Shown: piece by piece, positions 42,801 to 49,254 of the stretch
Layout of the letters: each line of letters begins with the position of its first letter
Numbering within the stretch: position 1 is the stretch's first letter
Source of the DNA: Owenia fusiformis
Lineage: Eukaryota > Annelida > Polychaeta > Sabellida > Oweniidae
DNA length: 64,000 nt
Assembly: GCA_903813345.2 (NCBI GenBank)
Contig: CAIIXF020000009.1
Span: 34,260,740-34,324,739 of the forward strand
Reading direction: 5' to 3'
Translations under genes and position numbers: made by a program
Notes under the pieces: generated by a model
Databases searched by the model: none
Told to the model about the DNA's origin: nothing
Seen by the model: the letters and a program-made list of their open reading frames with translations, nothing else

Positions 42801-43018
42801 AAATGAAAAATAATTATGTTTTATTTACTTGCAGACTGTCACCAAATTCTTTAAGAAAAAGCTTGACATCAGAAACAAACACATCATCAAGAAGTCTTGA
42901 GGTACCTAAACCTCATCAGGCCCACTCTAGTGACAGCCTCTCAGATACAAATGATGATGAAACAGGACTTTCCATGAAGGTACCTAGCAATGTGTATGCC
43001 CCCTGGGAGGAATCTTAA
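799..43018 (+). CDS. RGS9: R7-family regulator of G-protein signalling, RGS9/RGS11-like (whole gene, 18 coding exons)
   Basis: Seen: 18 coding exons join in frame into 616 residues: 799-873, 1910-2006, 9460-9620, 20644-20695, 21201-21265, 21708-21784, 22158-22239, 27288-27389, 29097-29158, 29571-29684, 31780-31983, 32284-32373, 32572-32703, 33109-33210, 37694-37717, 38194-38400, 41000-41020, 42835-43018. All introns are GT-AG. Domains: DEP about 34-110, DHEX 112-215, GGL 235-296 (NPW at 280-282), RGS 305-428, then a 180-residue Ser/Pro-rich tail. The RGS contacts for the G-alpha switch regions are present (E336, N337, N376). Known of the family: R7 RGS proteins bind G-beta-5 through GGL, are anchored through DEP/DHEX, and accelerate GTP hydrolysis by Gi/o-class alpha subunits in neurons and photoreceptors. 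DEP motifs such as DMQHPETGV and the RGS motif LKKEFSQEN resemble RGS9/11 more than RGS6/7. The start is the first Met after an in-frame TGA at 775. The assignment to the RGS9/11 branch is inference from motifs. Confidence 0.93.
1433..1890 (+). repeat. 75-bp tandem repeat at the end of RGS intron 1
   Basis: Six units starting near 1436, 1511, 1586, 1666, 1740 and 1815, with period 74-80 bp. Each contains GTTGACTATAGACAAGTTGG and ends with a pyrimidine-rich ...TTTTACAG or TTGTACAG followed by G. The array runs up to within 20 nt of the true acceptor of exon 2, so the real acceptor looks like the edge of a seventh unit. Confidence 0.9.
1910..2006 (+). CDS. RGS9: RGS exon 2 (start of DEP domain, residues 26-57)
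   Basis: It begins [15 protein letters not shown] right after the acceptor tattttcag and ends ..TIPCAFT plus one base at the donor gtaagt. This is helix 1 and the first strand of the DEP domain. It also starts with ATG, so a transcript initiating in the last intron-1 repeat could begin here. The acceptor sits at the edge of a 75-bp tandem repeat. Confidence 0.9.
2007..9459 (+). other. RGS intron 2 (7.5 kb)
   Basis: Mostly AT-rich unique-looking sequence. It holds a pyrimidine tract (5355-5890, with a related short stretch near 6756-6810) and a stretch near 3230-3430 resembling a decayed Tigger/pogo-type end (CAGTAAAACCTGTCTTATCC). No further exon was recognised. Confidence 0.5.
5355..5890 (+). 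repeat. Polypyrimidine tract of about 530 bp
   Basis: Almost continuous C/T sequence built from variants of TCTATCATCCCCTTC. Open frames across it are low-complexity artefacts. Such tracts can adopt triplex-type structures and are strong polypyrimidine-binding-protein targets if transcribed. Confidence 0.85.
9460..9620 (+). CDS. RGS9: RGS exon 3 (rest of DEP domain, residues 58-111)
   Basis: It runs from phase 1 to phase 0. It contains the DEP signature GLDLVEWL, then [11 protein letters not shown] and the closing strand QTLYRFQ. The donor is gtaagt. The match to R7 DEP domains is unambiguous. Confidence 0.93.
10181..10600 (+). repeat. Dispersed repeat with internal AAGGTCA units and GGTGGTGACAT end
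   Basis: Contains repeated TTCAATGACCTTCTCAAGGT units followed by TTTTCAAAATCATCT and GTTCTCAGAAGTTCAAATCT. It ends AGGTGGTGACATTTTGTCAT and CCTTGTT. Related copies lie at 26490-26890 and, on the minus strand, 63126-63491. Confidence 0.8.
11041..11231 (+). repeat. Tandem duplication of about 120 bp
   Basis: ACACCACAATGTGGGTTGTT ATCATGC is followed by GTTCTGTACCAAAAACAAAG in both 11049-11100 and 11180-11231. The two copies are nearly identical, so this is a local duplication. Confidence 0.8.
11561..12199 (-). mobile_element. LINE fragment: C-terminal part of a non-LTR retrotransposon ORF2
   Basis: An intact 212-codon minus-strand frame. It contains the Cys/His-type end domain seen after the reverse transcriptase in CR1/L2-like LINEs: [34 protein letters not shown] and PSYTNQR. 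The RT palm (YADD) region is absent, so the copy is 5'-truncated, as is usual for LINEs. A tail of AT-rich sequence follows to about 11440. It lies antisense inside RGS intron 3 and is not part of that gene. Confidence 0.75.
13530..14043. mobile_element. Non-autonomous inverted-repeat element with 5-bp TSD
   Basis: Terminal inverted repeats of about 80 bp (CACACCGGAATAGCCTGACA at the left, its near-complement at the right, with TTGAAGCGACGGTTATGTCC inside). It is flanked by the direct repeat AGTAT at 13525-13529 and 14044-14048. It is 514 bp long and codes for nothing recognised. Confidence 0.8.
14255..14392. mobile_element. Foldback repeat with 58-bp arms
   Basis: The left arm GTTATGTAC...GGTTTTGGATACAGGG pairs with the right arm ...GTATCCAAAACC...GTACATAAC across a short GC-rich loop. 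A diverged relative is at 20289-20525. Confidence 0.75.
14395..14753. mobile_element. Inverted-repeat element adjoining the previous one
   Basis: The ends GTGTATCTCATACTTGAGTG and its complement, with GGGTTTGGG, lie about 360 bp apart. The interior holds a second nested inverted repeat with CCCGGGAGTG and CCCGGGTGAT. Confidence 0.7.
18412..18473. mobile_element. 62-bp mariner-type MITE with TA target duplication
   Basis: CAGGGTGTTCATAAAGTCTC and its complement form nearly the whole element. TA flanks it at 18410-18411 and 18474-18475. The CAGGGTG..TAAAGTCT end resembles Tc1/mariner-derived miniature elements. Confidence 0.75.
20040..20170 (+). mobile_element. tRNA-derived SINE
   Basis: TGGCAGAGCAATC looks like an A box and GAGTTTGATCCCC like a B box, about 35 nt apart. 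Non-tRNA sequence follows (TTAACATCAGCCCTTAGCAC). The tRNA-like part does not fold into an intact tRNA by eye. Confidence 0.55.
20289..20525. mobile_element. Diverged copy of the 14255-14392 foldback family
   Basis: The left end has GATACAGGGTTT and AAATATGTGTAT. The right end has CACATATTTCCCTCAGGATA and CTGTATCCAAAAACC. It ends about 120 bp upstream of RGS exon 4. Confidence 0.6.
20644..20695 (+). CDS. RGS9: RGS exon 4 (DEP-DHEX junction, residues 112-128)
   Basis: A short 52-nt exon encoding [17 protein letters not shown]. The PYFWPS...DTDY-type motif opens the DHEX region in all R7 proteins. Acceptor ttttttag, donor gtatgt, phase 0 to phase 1. Confidence 0.93.
21036..21146. mobile_element. 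111-bp MITE with 5-bp TSD
   Basis: The ends CAGGGGCGGATCTGG and CCAGATCCGCCAGTG are inverted repeats. TGTAT flanks it at 21031-21035 and 21147-21151. G/C homopolymer runs lie inside. It belongs with the element at 22268-22439. Confidence 0.8.
21201..21265 (+). CDS. RGS9: RGS exon 5 (DHEX, residues 129-150)
   Basis: Encodes [20 protein letters not shown] plus EH, the AxYLxKR helix of the DHEX domain. Acceptor gtgttttcag, donor gtaagt, phase 1 to phase 0. Confidence 0.93.
21708..21784 (+). CDS. RGS9: RGS exon 6 (DHEX, residues 151-175)
   Basis: Encodes [20 protein letters not shown] then AEEQV, the conserved L..KW.FI..QA helix of R7 DHEX domains. Acceptor attccag, donor gtcagt, phase 0 to phase 2. 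Confidence 0.92.
22158..22239 (+). CDS. RGS9: RGS exon 7 (end of DHEX, residues 176-203)
   Basis: Encodes [20 protein letters not shown] followed by FWRVNKPP. The DSQERAFW motif is shared by RGS6, 7, 9 and 11. Phase 2 to phase 0, donor gtgagt. Confidence 0.93.
22268..22439. mobile_element. 172-bp MITE with 5-bp TSD
   Basis: Starts CACTGGTGGATCC and ends TAGTCCGCCAGTG. TAAGT flanks it at 22263-22267 and 22440-22444. Its ends match those of the element at 21036-21146. Confidence 0.8.
22930..23030 (+). mobile_element. Copy of the GTGACAT-end element family (degenerate)
   Basis: Carries the family landmarks TTTGTTATAGTC, TTTTGTG, GTCTGTAACAAATGGTGG and CATTTTGCATGTTTGTGCCT followed by TGTT. It directly precedes the foldback at 23051. 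Confidence 0.6.
23051..23241. repeat. 191-bp near-perfect foldback
   Basis: Arms of about 90 bp: TTCACCCTATGCAGACAGAG onwards at the left, and its complement ending GCATAGGGTGTATATTGAA at the right, meeting near 23143. Only a few mismatches are visible. It would extrude as a hairpin and lies in RGS intron 7. Confidence 0.88.
23316..23741. repeat. 425-bp foldback with 200-bp arms
   Basis: GACAGGGTGCATGTTGGGAA at the left pairs with CCCATCATGCACCCTG at the right. The arms also share GAGTCACATGTTATTTTTCA and AGTGCACTT. The centre lies near 23525 in A/T-rich sequence. It is a second large inverted repeat only 75 bp from the previous one. Confidence 0.85.
24345..24605 (-). mobile_element. tRNA-derived SINE (minus strand)
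   Basis: On the minus strand ATGGCTCAGTGGCAGAG is an A-box-like stretch and GGGTTCGATTCCCGG an excellent B box. An unrelated body of about 180 bp (GTATAAAAGGCTGAGG etc.) follows. This is the standard SINE layout of a tRNA head and a unique body. Confidence 0.65.
24612..25081 (+). repeat. Dispersed repeat, copy 1 (second copy at 48708-49254)
   Basis: GTTTCTGGTGTTGCTCAC, GGGTGAAGTTTCAGGATCTT, TCCCCATAACGTA and CTTATCGGAACCCTTTAA occur in the same order in both copies. The copies look roughly 85 percent identical by eye. No coding capacity was recognised. Confidence 0.85.
26052..26159 (+). other. Possible alternative RGS exon (36 codons)
   Basis: ATG follows an in-frame TAA at 26043. The frame [20 protein letters not shown] continues to FFDTEIPLK and stops exactly at a strong donor, gtaagt, in phase 0. 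The next RGS exon (27288) starts in phase 0. It could be an alternative first exon giving a form without DEP, or a cassette using the acceptor GCACAG at 26063. No homology was recognised, so this rests on splice logic only. Confidence 0.3.
26490..26890 (+). repeat. Dispersed AAGGTCA repeat (second copy)
   Basis: Several units of TTCAATGACCTTCTYAAGGT with AAATTGACCAATTTTTTTCA and GTTCTCAGAAGTT. It ends TTAATAATATTGTG like the copies at 10181 and 63126, and directly precedes the short GTGACAT-end elements. Confidence 0.8.
26932..27057 (+). mobile_element. Short complete copy of the GTGACAT-end element family
   Basis: Starts ATGTCACCACCACAAGTGGT GACATATTGTTAT. Contains AACTTTTTTGTGGAC and TAACAAATGGCAGGTGGTGA, and ends CATTTTGCATGTTGATACCT TGTT. 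The outer 11 bp, ATGTCACCACC and GGTGGTGACAT, are inverted repeats. Confidence 0.7.
27102..27236 (+). mobile_element. Second short copy of the GTGACAT-end family, 45 bp after the first
   Basis: Starts TTTCACCACCACAAGTGGTG ACATATCATTATAGTC, and ends GGCAGGTGACATTTTGCATG TTAATTCCTTGTT. The 3' part of the preceding copy and this copy are nearly the same. Confidence 0.68.
27288..27389 (+). CDS. RGS9: RGS exon 8 (linker and start of GGL, residues 204-237)
   Basis: Encodes [14 protein letters not shown], a basic linker, and ends YKKE. The linker is where R7 proteins differ most. The end matches the VKKEI start of the GGL domain, which continues in the next exon. Acceptor ttttacag, donor gtgaca, phase 0 to phase 0. 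Confidence 0.88.
27545..28612 (-). mobile_element. 5'-truncated LINE with reverse transcriptase remains
   Basis: Minus-strand translation gives KVILDGQKS, then [20 protein letters not shown], then IYADDT in a shifted frame: the RT motifs around the catalytic YADD. Downstream frames carry [40 protein letters not shown] and [12 protein letters not shown], the usual end of such polyproteins. At least one frameshift lies before YADD. The copy starts inside RT, so it is inactive. It is antisense in RGS intron 8. Confidence 0.82.
29097..29158 (+). CDS. RGS9: RGS exon 9 (GGL helix 1, residues 238-257)
   Basis: Encodes [20 protein letters not shown], matching the KKEI..YQ helix of the G-gamma-like domain. 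Acceptor tatttccag, donor gtaatg, phase 0 to phase 2. Confidence 0.88.
29571..29684 (+). CDS. RGS9: RGS exon 10 (rest of GGL, residues 258-295)
   Basis: Found by looking for the missing half of GGL between exons 9 and 11. Acceptor aaattgtag, donor gtaagt, phase 2 to phase 2. It contains [10 protein letters not shown] and [12 protein letters not shown]. The NPW..DD..W motif is diagnostic for GGL domains and contacts G-beta-5. Without this exon, exons 9 and 11 would still join in frame, giving a product with a broken GGL domain. Confidence 0.9.
29830..30357 (+). repeat. Minisatellite grown from a GTGACAT-end element
   Basis: About eleven units of roughly 34 bp with the core CACGACTGTGGTGACATATT and GTTGTTGTTATGA. 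It then runs into the family's 3' half, GTCTGTAGCAAATGG, GGTGGTGACATTTTGCATGC and CTTGTT. The repeat unit is the element's own 5' end motif, amplified. Confidence 0.85.
30658..30905 (+). repeat. Dispersed repeat, internally deleted copy (longer copy at 55637-56150)
   Basis: AGTATAGTTTCCATATAGCT TTTGAA joins directly to GCACGTTTAATCACAACATG, whereas the other copy has about 250 bp between these. The shared right part includes GGGTCATCATGTGGTATATC and TTTCTGCTATTTAGAAACTA. Confidence 0.85.
31316..31632. mobile_element. MITE-like element with GTAGCTAGC/CTGGCTACGCC ends
   Basis: AGGGGTGTAGCTAGC at the left and CCCCTGGCTACGCCTATG at the right are imperfect inverted repeats, with G-rich runs inside each end. 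It resembles the element at 57114-57314. No clean TSD was found. Confidence 0.55.
31780..31983 (+). CDS. RGS9: RGS exon 11 (first half of RGS box, residues 296-363)
   Basis: Begins [14 protein letters not shown] and includes [21 protein letters not shown]336 and N337 sit where RGS domains contact the G-alpha switch regions. Phase 2 to phase 2, acceptor atttttcag, donor gtatgt. Confidence 0.96.
32284..32373 (+). CDS. RGS9: RGS exon 12 (RGS box middle, residues 364-393)
   Basis: Encodes [20 protein letters not shown] and [10 protein letters not shown]376 in EINIDS corresponds to the second conserved Asn of the GAP surface. Phase 2 to phase 2, donor gtcagt. Confidence 0.95.
32572..32703 (+). 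CDS. RGS9: RGS exon 13 (end of RGS box, residues 394-437)
   Basis: Encodes [20 protein letters not shown] then [12 protein letters not shown], the last helices of the RGS domain; SYARFLRS closely resembles the RGS9 ending. Phase 2 to phase 2, acceptor ctgcttttag, donor gtaagt. Confidence 0.95.
33109..33210 (+). CDS. RGS9: RGS exon 14 (start of C-terminal tail, residues 438-471)
   Basis: Encodes a basic segment with [16 protein letters not shown] and ends [11 protein letters not shown]9 has a comparable RRHLRSSPSPVILRQ segment after its RGS box, so this exon helps place the gene. Donor gtgaga, phase 2 to phase 2. Confidence 0.88.
33211..37693 (+). other. RGS intron 14
   Basis: Holds short tandem units near 34250-34330 (AATTGAGGATATTGC variants), a hairpin near 36045-36115 built from AACAATATGGTAGAACA, and the element at 36341-36835. 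The rest is AT-rich without recognised features. Confidence 0.5.
36341..36835. mobile_element. Non-autonomous element with AGTTGACAG ends and a C25 run
   Basis: GCAGGCCTGTCAACTGTCCC at the left and GGTCCCAAGTTGACAGCCCT GTA at the right are inverted. The interior has repeated TGTCACGCA and GGTGTTCAAA-type units, and 25 consecutive C at 36616-36640. Apparent frames through it are artefacts of composition. Confidence 0.6.
37694..37717 (+). CDS. RGS9: RGS exon 15, 24-nt microexon
   Basis: Acceptor tatcttccag, donor gtattg. It encodes VDAFSSS with split codons at both ends. Phase is preserved, so it can be skipped or included without changing the frame. It is supported by splice sites and phase, not by homology. 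Confidence 0.6.
37853..38011 (+). mobile_element. Degenerate copy of the GTGACAT-end family
   Basis: TATGTCACCATGTTATGATC, then TTTATGGAAAGTGTTTGGCA, CTATAACAAATGGCAGGTGG TGAC, and TTTGTGACATTTTGCATTTG AAATCCTTGTT. Confidence 0.6.
38194..38400 (+). CDS. RGS9: RGS exon 16 (Ser/Pro-rich tail, residues 480-548)
   Basis: Encodes [13 protein letters not shown], a basic Ser-Pro run ([13 protein letters not shown]) and ends DTPPNVPG. The composition suggests a disordered, phosphorylatable tail. Acceptor aatttcag, donor gtatgt, phase 2 to phase 2. Reading through the donor would add about 30 residues and terminate near 38491, a possible alternative end. Confidence 0.82.
39400..39990 (+). repeat. Minisatellite of GATGCATTATGG units
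   Basis: About twenty occurrences of TGATGCATTATGGACATCCT-like and TTATGCATTATGGGTAAATA-like subunits, alternating in a higher-order pattern of about 120 bp, decaying towards both ends. It lies in RGS intron 16. Confidence 0.88.
40455..40582. mobile_element. 128-bp MITE flanked by TTAA
   Basis: TTAAAGCTAAGTTCACACCA ACGGC and its complement form the ends, with TTAA at both edges as for piggyBac-type insertions. The interior is a short direct repeat containing CCATCAAAGCGCCGTT. Confidence 0.72.
41000..41020 (+). CDS. RGS9: RGS exon 17, 21-nt microexon
   Basis: Acceptor cttatgcag, donor gtacga. It encodes QVPAEN between split Arg and Gly codons. It keeps phase 2 to phase 2 and links exons 16 and 18 in frame. 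Exon 16 can also join exon 18 directly, so this is a candidate cassette. Confidence 0.6.
42835..43018 (+). CDS. RGS9: RGS exon 18, terminal (residues 556-616 and stop)
   Basis: Acceptor tatttacttgcag. It encodes [20 protein letters not shown], then a Ser/Asp-rich stretch, ending VYAPWEES and TAA at 43016. The frame is set by the phase-2 donors upstream. No homology is claimed for the tail. Confidence 0.82.
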
Positions 43019-44560
43019 AGAATGAGTCATACAGTGATAGGAGTCAAAGTTTTGTTCACGTCTTCGTGGAACTCTAGGAATGTGCAATTTGGACATATGC
43101 CCTCTTCCTTTCGTCTCTCGTTTTAAAGATTTCAACACATCTTTATAAAAGATTCCACCATATCTTCACACTATGATGTGACACTTCTTGGGACAGAATA
43201 CAAGAAGATACAACAGAGTAGAAACTGGAATATGAACTAAAGCGCACACAATGATCTCTAGTTTACCCAAAAGTAGGTGTGGAAAATGCCAGCTATTTAT
43301 GAATGCATAAAACTGACTGGCTACAGTTCTGATTGGGTAGTTGCATTTTGATCAACCTTTTCTGATTGGTTAATGATAGATCAAATGATTACCTCTATGT
43401 CAAAGAGTGCAGATAAAGCTCTCTTTTAACGAAGTGAAATTACACTCTCAAAAAGGGTACTACATGTATTTTACATGATCTGAGTATTATATCTAGTAAT
43501 TGCCAAAATACGTTTTTAAAAATATCTTAGGAGAACCACGAGAGGTTGGTCAACTATAAACATATCATTTTTGCCAAACTAATTTTGTTACAGAAGGTTT
43601 AAAAAGCCAGGGTTCATCATTGAGTAAGAGAAGATAACTTCAAGGTTCAGTAAGATTTTATGATGAGTGGGAACTGAGCCTTTAATGAAAAACATTGATT
43701 GTTTGACCCATTGCCATAGATCCTTTGGAGACCTAACCTTTTTTAGGTCAACAATTTTACTTTTTAAATCCAATACTGAAATTTTTTTTTTTAAAAACAT
43801 TTGGTCCCCAAAACTCCATCTTTTACAACTGCTGTACCATAATAACACCTAATCCCCTTATCCATGCAGGTGCCAAAATACTAGGATACATGCCATGGGG
43901 CTTGTGTCATACCTCCTTTGAAAAGAAGCAGGTCTATACCCATGTGTCACAGGGGGTACAGTGTATTGAATCTCAGTTGAACCCAGATTAAAATGTATGT
44001 AATGAAATAAGAAATGAATACTGTGTATAGTGGCATGTATATATTTTATTAATAATGCTTAGTTAATATGATTAAGATATTTAAGAATAGCTAGTTAATG
44101 CATTCTTCACTCCCATACATTGACATATTCTAATGTAAATTGAACTCATGTTGAAGTGGTAGAAATGAGCCTATGGACATAAGAGTCTATGACGATCACT
44201 TTTAGGGCCCTTAAAACATGAGCTCAATTCATGATCCCCGATGGATCCCTTTTAAGACATGTTCATATTTGAAGGTTTTTATGTCCCCACCACATAGTAT
44301 GGGGCCATACGTCCGTACGTCCGGCAGTTTTCTCCAAAACCGCTACAGATATCAACTTCAAATTTTCAGGGATAACTTATGAGTGCATACAGATGTGGAT
44401 GAAAAAAAATTAACTCGAGACCTACTTCCTGTCGGCCATTTTGAAGTCAAATGCTAAAATCCTTGTCTGCAAACTTTAAGAAAAATGGCTTCACAATTGC
44501 TTTTAAAACTTTAATGTCTTGTTCAGCTCACTTCATTCTAGATCTGATTAGGTTTTGGAC

Positions 44561-44865
44561 CAAGGAGGATTGGCTCCCAGGATCGAAACTCGATATTTTC
44601 CAACAATGAAAACGTCGAAATGTCGTTATTTTCTGAAATTAAAACCGACTATAAATTCAAAATAAACAGTTCAAAAGATTCGAACCAATATCTCGATCAT
44701 TTCTTGTGAGTTTTGGAATTTTTCGTTTGGAAATAAGACCAAAATTCACGATTTAAATGTTGAAGTGAACAAAATGGCGGCTGTTTGAATTCGAATTTTG
44801 TATTACGACATACCCATATATGGGACAGAATATCGGTGGTGCACTCTGGGAGCCAATCCTCCTTG
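44561..44865. mobile_element. 305-bp hAT-like MITE with 8-9 bp TSD
   Basis: CAAGGAGGATTGGCTCCCAG and its exact complement are the ends. GTTTTGGAC flanks both sides (44552-44560 and 44866-44874). It interrupts the composite element, so it is the younger insertion. Confidence 0.85.
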
Positions 44866-45135
44866 GTTTTGGACCTGTTAGCTCAGTCATGTCAGCCATT
44901 TTGAATGTTTTAAGAAAAGTTAGCGCACGATAATACTTTGTATCATATTAAATGGTGTTTTTCAGTTTTCATACTTAAACTATTTCGTAGCTTTATAAAT
45001 AATTTCAGGTGTACTTTGTTGTAAAAGCCTATGTTATTGTTAACAGTAGTTTTATGTGATAATTTTGTAAAAAGAAATCAGCAAAAACTCATAATCACTT
45101 TTTTATTGTCGGCGATTTTGGATTTTTCTGTCCTT

Positions 45136-45990
45136 AAATCTTGTCTGTAAAGTCTTGTCTACGCGTTTTCAGGTCAACCGTTTGGTAGATCAATTTCAAA
45201 TTTTCAGGGATGATTCTTAGTATAAAAAACTAGATCTGATCAGTTTTTGGGCATTCTGGGTAAATGTTAAGGCAGCCATTTTGGATTTTTCGTCCTAAAA
45301 TCTTGTCTGTAAAGTCTTGTCTACGCATTTTCAGGTGAACCGTTTGGTAGATCAATTTCAAATTTTCAGGGATGATTCTCAGTATGAAAATCTAGATCTG
45401 ATTAGATTTTGGGCATTCTGGGTAAATGTCAAGGCAGCCATTTTGGATTTTCCGTCCTAAAATCTTGTCTGTGAAGTCTTGTCTACGCATTTCCAGGTGA
45501 ACCGTTCGGTAGATCAATTTGAAATTTTCAGGGATGATTCTCAGTATGAAAATCTAGATCTGATTAGTTTTTTGGCATTCTGGATAAATGTCAAGACAGC
45601 CATTTTGGATTTTCCGTCTTAAAATCTTGCCCGTAAAGTCTTGTCTACGCGTTTTTAGGTGAACCGTTTGGTAGGTCAATTTCAAATTTTCAGGGATGAT
45701 TCTTAGTATGGAAATCTAGATCTGATTAGTTTTTGGGCATTCTGGATAAATGTCAAGGCAGCTATTTTGGATTTTCTGTCCTCAAATCTTGTCTGTAAAG
45801 TCTTGTTTACATGTTTACTGGTTAACTGTGCGACGGATCAATTTCAAATTTTCGGGGGTGGTTCTTAGTATGAAAATCTAGAACTCACTAATTTTTTGGC
45901 ATTCTGGGTAAATTTTAAGGTGGCCATCTTGGATTTTCCGTCCTCAAATTATGTCGGTAAAGTCTTGTCTTCTCATTTTTAGGATAACCA
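45136..45990 (+). repeat. 162-bp tandem repeat, about five units
   Basis: Each unit reads AAATCTTGTCTGTAAAGTCT, then GGTGAACCGTTTGGTAGATC, TTCAAATTTTCAGGGATGAT, TCTAGATCTGATTAG and GCAGCCATTTTGGATTTT. It lies inside the composite element. Confidence 0.88.
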
Positions 45991-48707
45991 TTTGACGGGA
46001 TCACCCATAGGTGGGGACATTTTGTACACATTTGTGTTCTTGTTCTAGTATGTTTACATAGAAATTGTATAAGGCTTTGCAGCCTGTCCTCTGGATAGCT
46101 ATGCCTGATAATTTGAAACTGTAACATTCACCTGAAGCTAAGATTGTCTTTTGAAATTTTCATCTGTTGATCATCAAGATTGAATTTTTGCAAATTAAGA
46201 AATTCACAACGAATTATTTCTATTGCATTGCATTAAGCTGTAAAGCGATCAACTTGAGCTATATTTGAGTCATGGTACTCAAAAATGAATGATAGTTTAC
46301 CCGTTGCAGCTATTTTACTGCTAAACTTCTATAAGCTTTGTAAAATACTATGTATATACATGAGAATGTAGATAATTATATAATGAAGTTACTTATATGC
46401 AAGCAGACCAGTCAAAACATTATCAATACGAAATATGTGCAATATTAATTAATTTATTGATATTATGTATTTGTTCATGTTATTTTATAAATATTATTAA
46501 TCTAATTTAAGTATATGAGTACAAAAAAATACAAAAAGCTGGGCAAGTCAGTGAAGAAGTAAACACTGGTGGTAATTATTATGTATATTGTACATCGTGT
46601 AAAATATAACTGTTATTATACATCATTTATTTATCTTTATTCTCTTGAATAAAATGCATATATTTTCTGCATTTTTATATTAATTCGTAGTGCAATGTAC
46701 CATGTTTATACTTCCTCTCAGTGCAATGTGTATATTCTTAGTGCAATATCCTTTTGTGCAATTTAAATTACAGTTTGCATATTCTCATGTCTACAAAAAA
46801 TACTCTGTTTTAACAAATTTATGTATGATTTCAGTGCAATATCCTTTTTGTGCAATATAATTTTTCAGTGGAAATTACATTTTGCATATGCTCATGAGTT
46901 AACAAAAATACTCTCTGATTTAATGAGTTTATTTATGATTTCTGTATAATATTTTGAGATAATTTTTAGTGTTTGCTTTGATATGACTCTAGGGGTGTTC
47001 AGAAACTGATATTAAAATGATATTAAGATTTGATATACTTTATCTAGTACATGCACTTCATAATACATGAGTACAAAAGTCATTACAGTAGTTGAGAATG
47101 TACACTGCACCATTGCTTGAAATGTCTTTAATAGAACCTTATATTACATGAATCTCCTATATATACCCCTATAGAATGCTGTGTGTAAATAGTGCATATA
47201 TGTAAATAATTATAAATGCTTTAATTTACATATTTTAAAATGTGTAAACTAGCCTGATTTGGCATCATGGTTTTCAAATATTTCCATATTTGGCAAAGTT
47301 ACAAGGAAATCAATGAGACAACTGCTCCAAACAAGTACACATTCGGGAAGATATGTTGAGTACTCAGTTAGTACAAAACTAGTACTCATTTAGTACAAGT
47401 ATGCCATGAGTACTAATTAAGTACTCGGCATATCTGCCTGTGTAAAACACCAATATACAATGTATTGCAGGAATGATGCTTTGTGAAAGTTTGAAAGCCA
47501 TGAGCTCAACAAGGGATGTAAACTAGTCACCATTCCAATGGATTCTTTCAAAAAAATCATTTTGTACATATAAGTTGAATATAATGAATAAATATATTAC
47601 ATGTAAAGTTGAATGTTGATCACAAAATTCTTGAAATTATTCATTTCATAATATTGTATTACATTTAGTACAGTTGTACAGGGCGTGTGAAAGTAAGCTG
47701 ATATACACAGAATGATTTGCTGGTTTCATACCAAAACCAATTCAGAGATAGTCAGTAATACTGTATACTAGAATTATTTGTTTTGCACAATAGAAGTATA
47801 TCTGTGAAAAGCTAAATGTAATTGGTCTAATCTTTATTTCAGGCGAGTACAATAACAACATAACAACATACTATCATTATTTCTAATGTGCTTGATATCC
47901 AAATGTACGGAAATGCTTGCCAAAAACTGTGAAATAACTGTGTGGGTCGTGTGGGTGTGTGTCATTGTAACAGTGAATTAAAAATTTTTAAAAATTAGCA
48001 CATGATTATTTCTGCCATTTTAAGTATTGACTAGTGCTGTATAATTAGTGTATACGTAGAAAGTGGATTCATAATATAACTATACTTTATACTCTATACT
48101 TTTAACACTGACAACAATTACCAGGTTTATGTAGTCTTACAGGACATGTTGAATGTCAGACATTTTTGGATTATATCTGCTCCAGTGATGTTGCATTCAG
48201 TCACAAAACGCTCGTGAATCACAAGACACCACAAAACAAACATTATCCTCTTTGTGACAAGGGGAAAGGTGTTTTCAAATATGTTCTGCCTGGCACTTCT
48301 TATTCATCTTAAAATTTTGTAAAAACAATAAATTCACAAAAATACAGTTGAATAACAAACTGGAAAATGTATCTACATACATGTATAACACTATGACATG
48401 TAGTATAAATAACAGATTAATCTATCCTTCATAATTGACTGGATGTTTCTCAAGTATGGCCAACATGAATTTTCTTTAGACCTATGGTGTTCCCAAGTTC
48501 TGCTAAGGGAGCACATGCAGCTGGTTTACACTTTAGATTCAAGTGCCCTTCCAGCATTGTATTGGAGGGAATAATTAAGTATTTTTGTAACTGTCTTATC
48601 TTTGCAATGACATTAAAAAAATGTTTTGCACTGTATAGCTGACAACCTTTTTTCAAACATTTTTTTCAGAAAATATCTCAAATATCTTTTAAAGGGTGAC
48701 GCATATC

Positions 48708-49254
48708 GTTTAGCAAATTGAACGCTCGTTTCTGGTGTTGCTCACCATTTAGTATAAAAGGCCTGATCCCGGAATAATACTCAAGGGATCACAGGTTCGA
48801 TGTCGTTGTGTCAACACCTCTAACTGTTATATAGCATAAGTATATTATAGATCGTCACACATTTATAAAAGGGTGATTTTTATTTTGACAAATCAATTCC
48901 AAATTTATGGGTGAAGTTTCAGGATCTTCTATTTGTGTATAATAAGGAAAAATTGGCATCTAAATATCCCCATAACGTAATAGCACACAGCTTGGCATAT
49001 GAAATATCCAAATGAAACAAAGCAGTTCTAATACAAGGATTTATATTGGCTGTTGTACATGTACTGTTTGAACGCAATCACTCCATGGATAGCGTTTTTC
49101 AAAATCATTATAAACGGATTACTTTATCTCAAAGACAATTTCAATAAACTGGATTTTACAGAACTCCCCTTATTTCTTAAAAATGGACTGATCCAGTTGA
49201 TTCGCCTGGAGCCGCCATATTGTTTTTATACGGGATGCTTATCGGAACCCTTTA
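48708..49254 (+). repeat. Dispersed repeat, copy 2 (copy 1 at 24612-25081)
   Basis: Same order of landmarks as copy 1, but with about 75 bp more after TTGTGTCAACACC. Both end CTTATCGGAACCCTTTAA. Confidence 0.85.

Larger units (their letters stand above)
44270..46045 (+). mobile_element. Composite element with GTCCCCACC/GGTGGGGAC ends and internal tandem repeats
   Basis: Starts TATGTCCCCACCACATAGTA and ends CCATAGGTGGGGACATTTTG followed by TTGTGTTCTTGTTC. The layout matches the ATGTCACCACC/GGTGGTGACAT family: inverted ends, amplified middle, CTTGTT-like tail. A MITE has inserted at 44561, and a tandem array fills 45136-45990. Confidence 0.65.
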
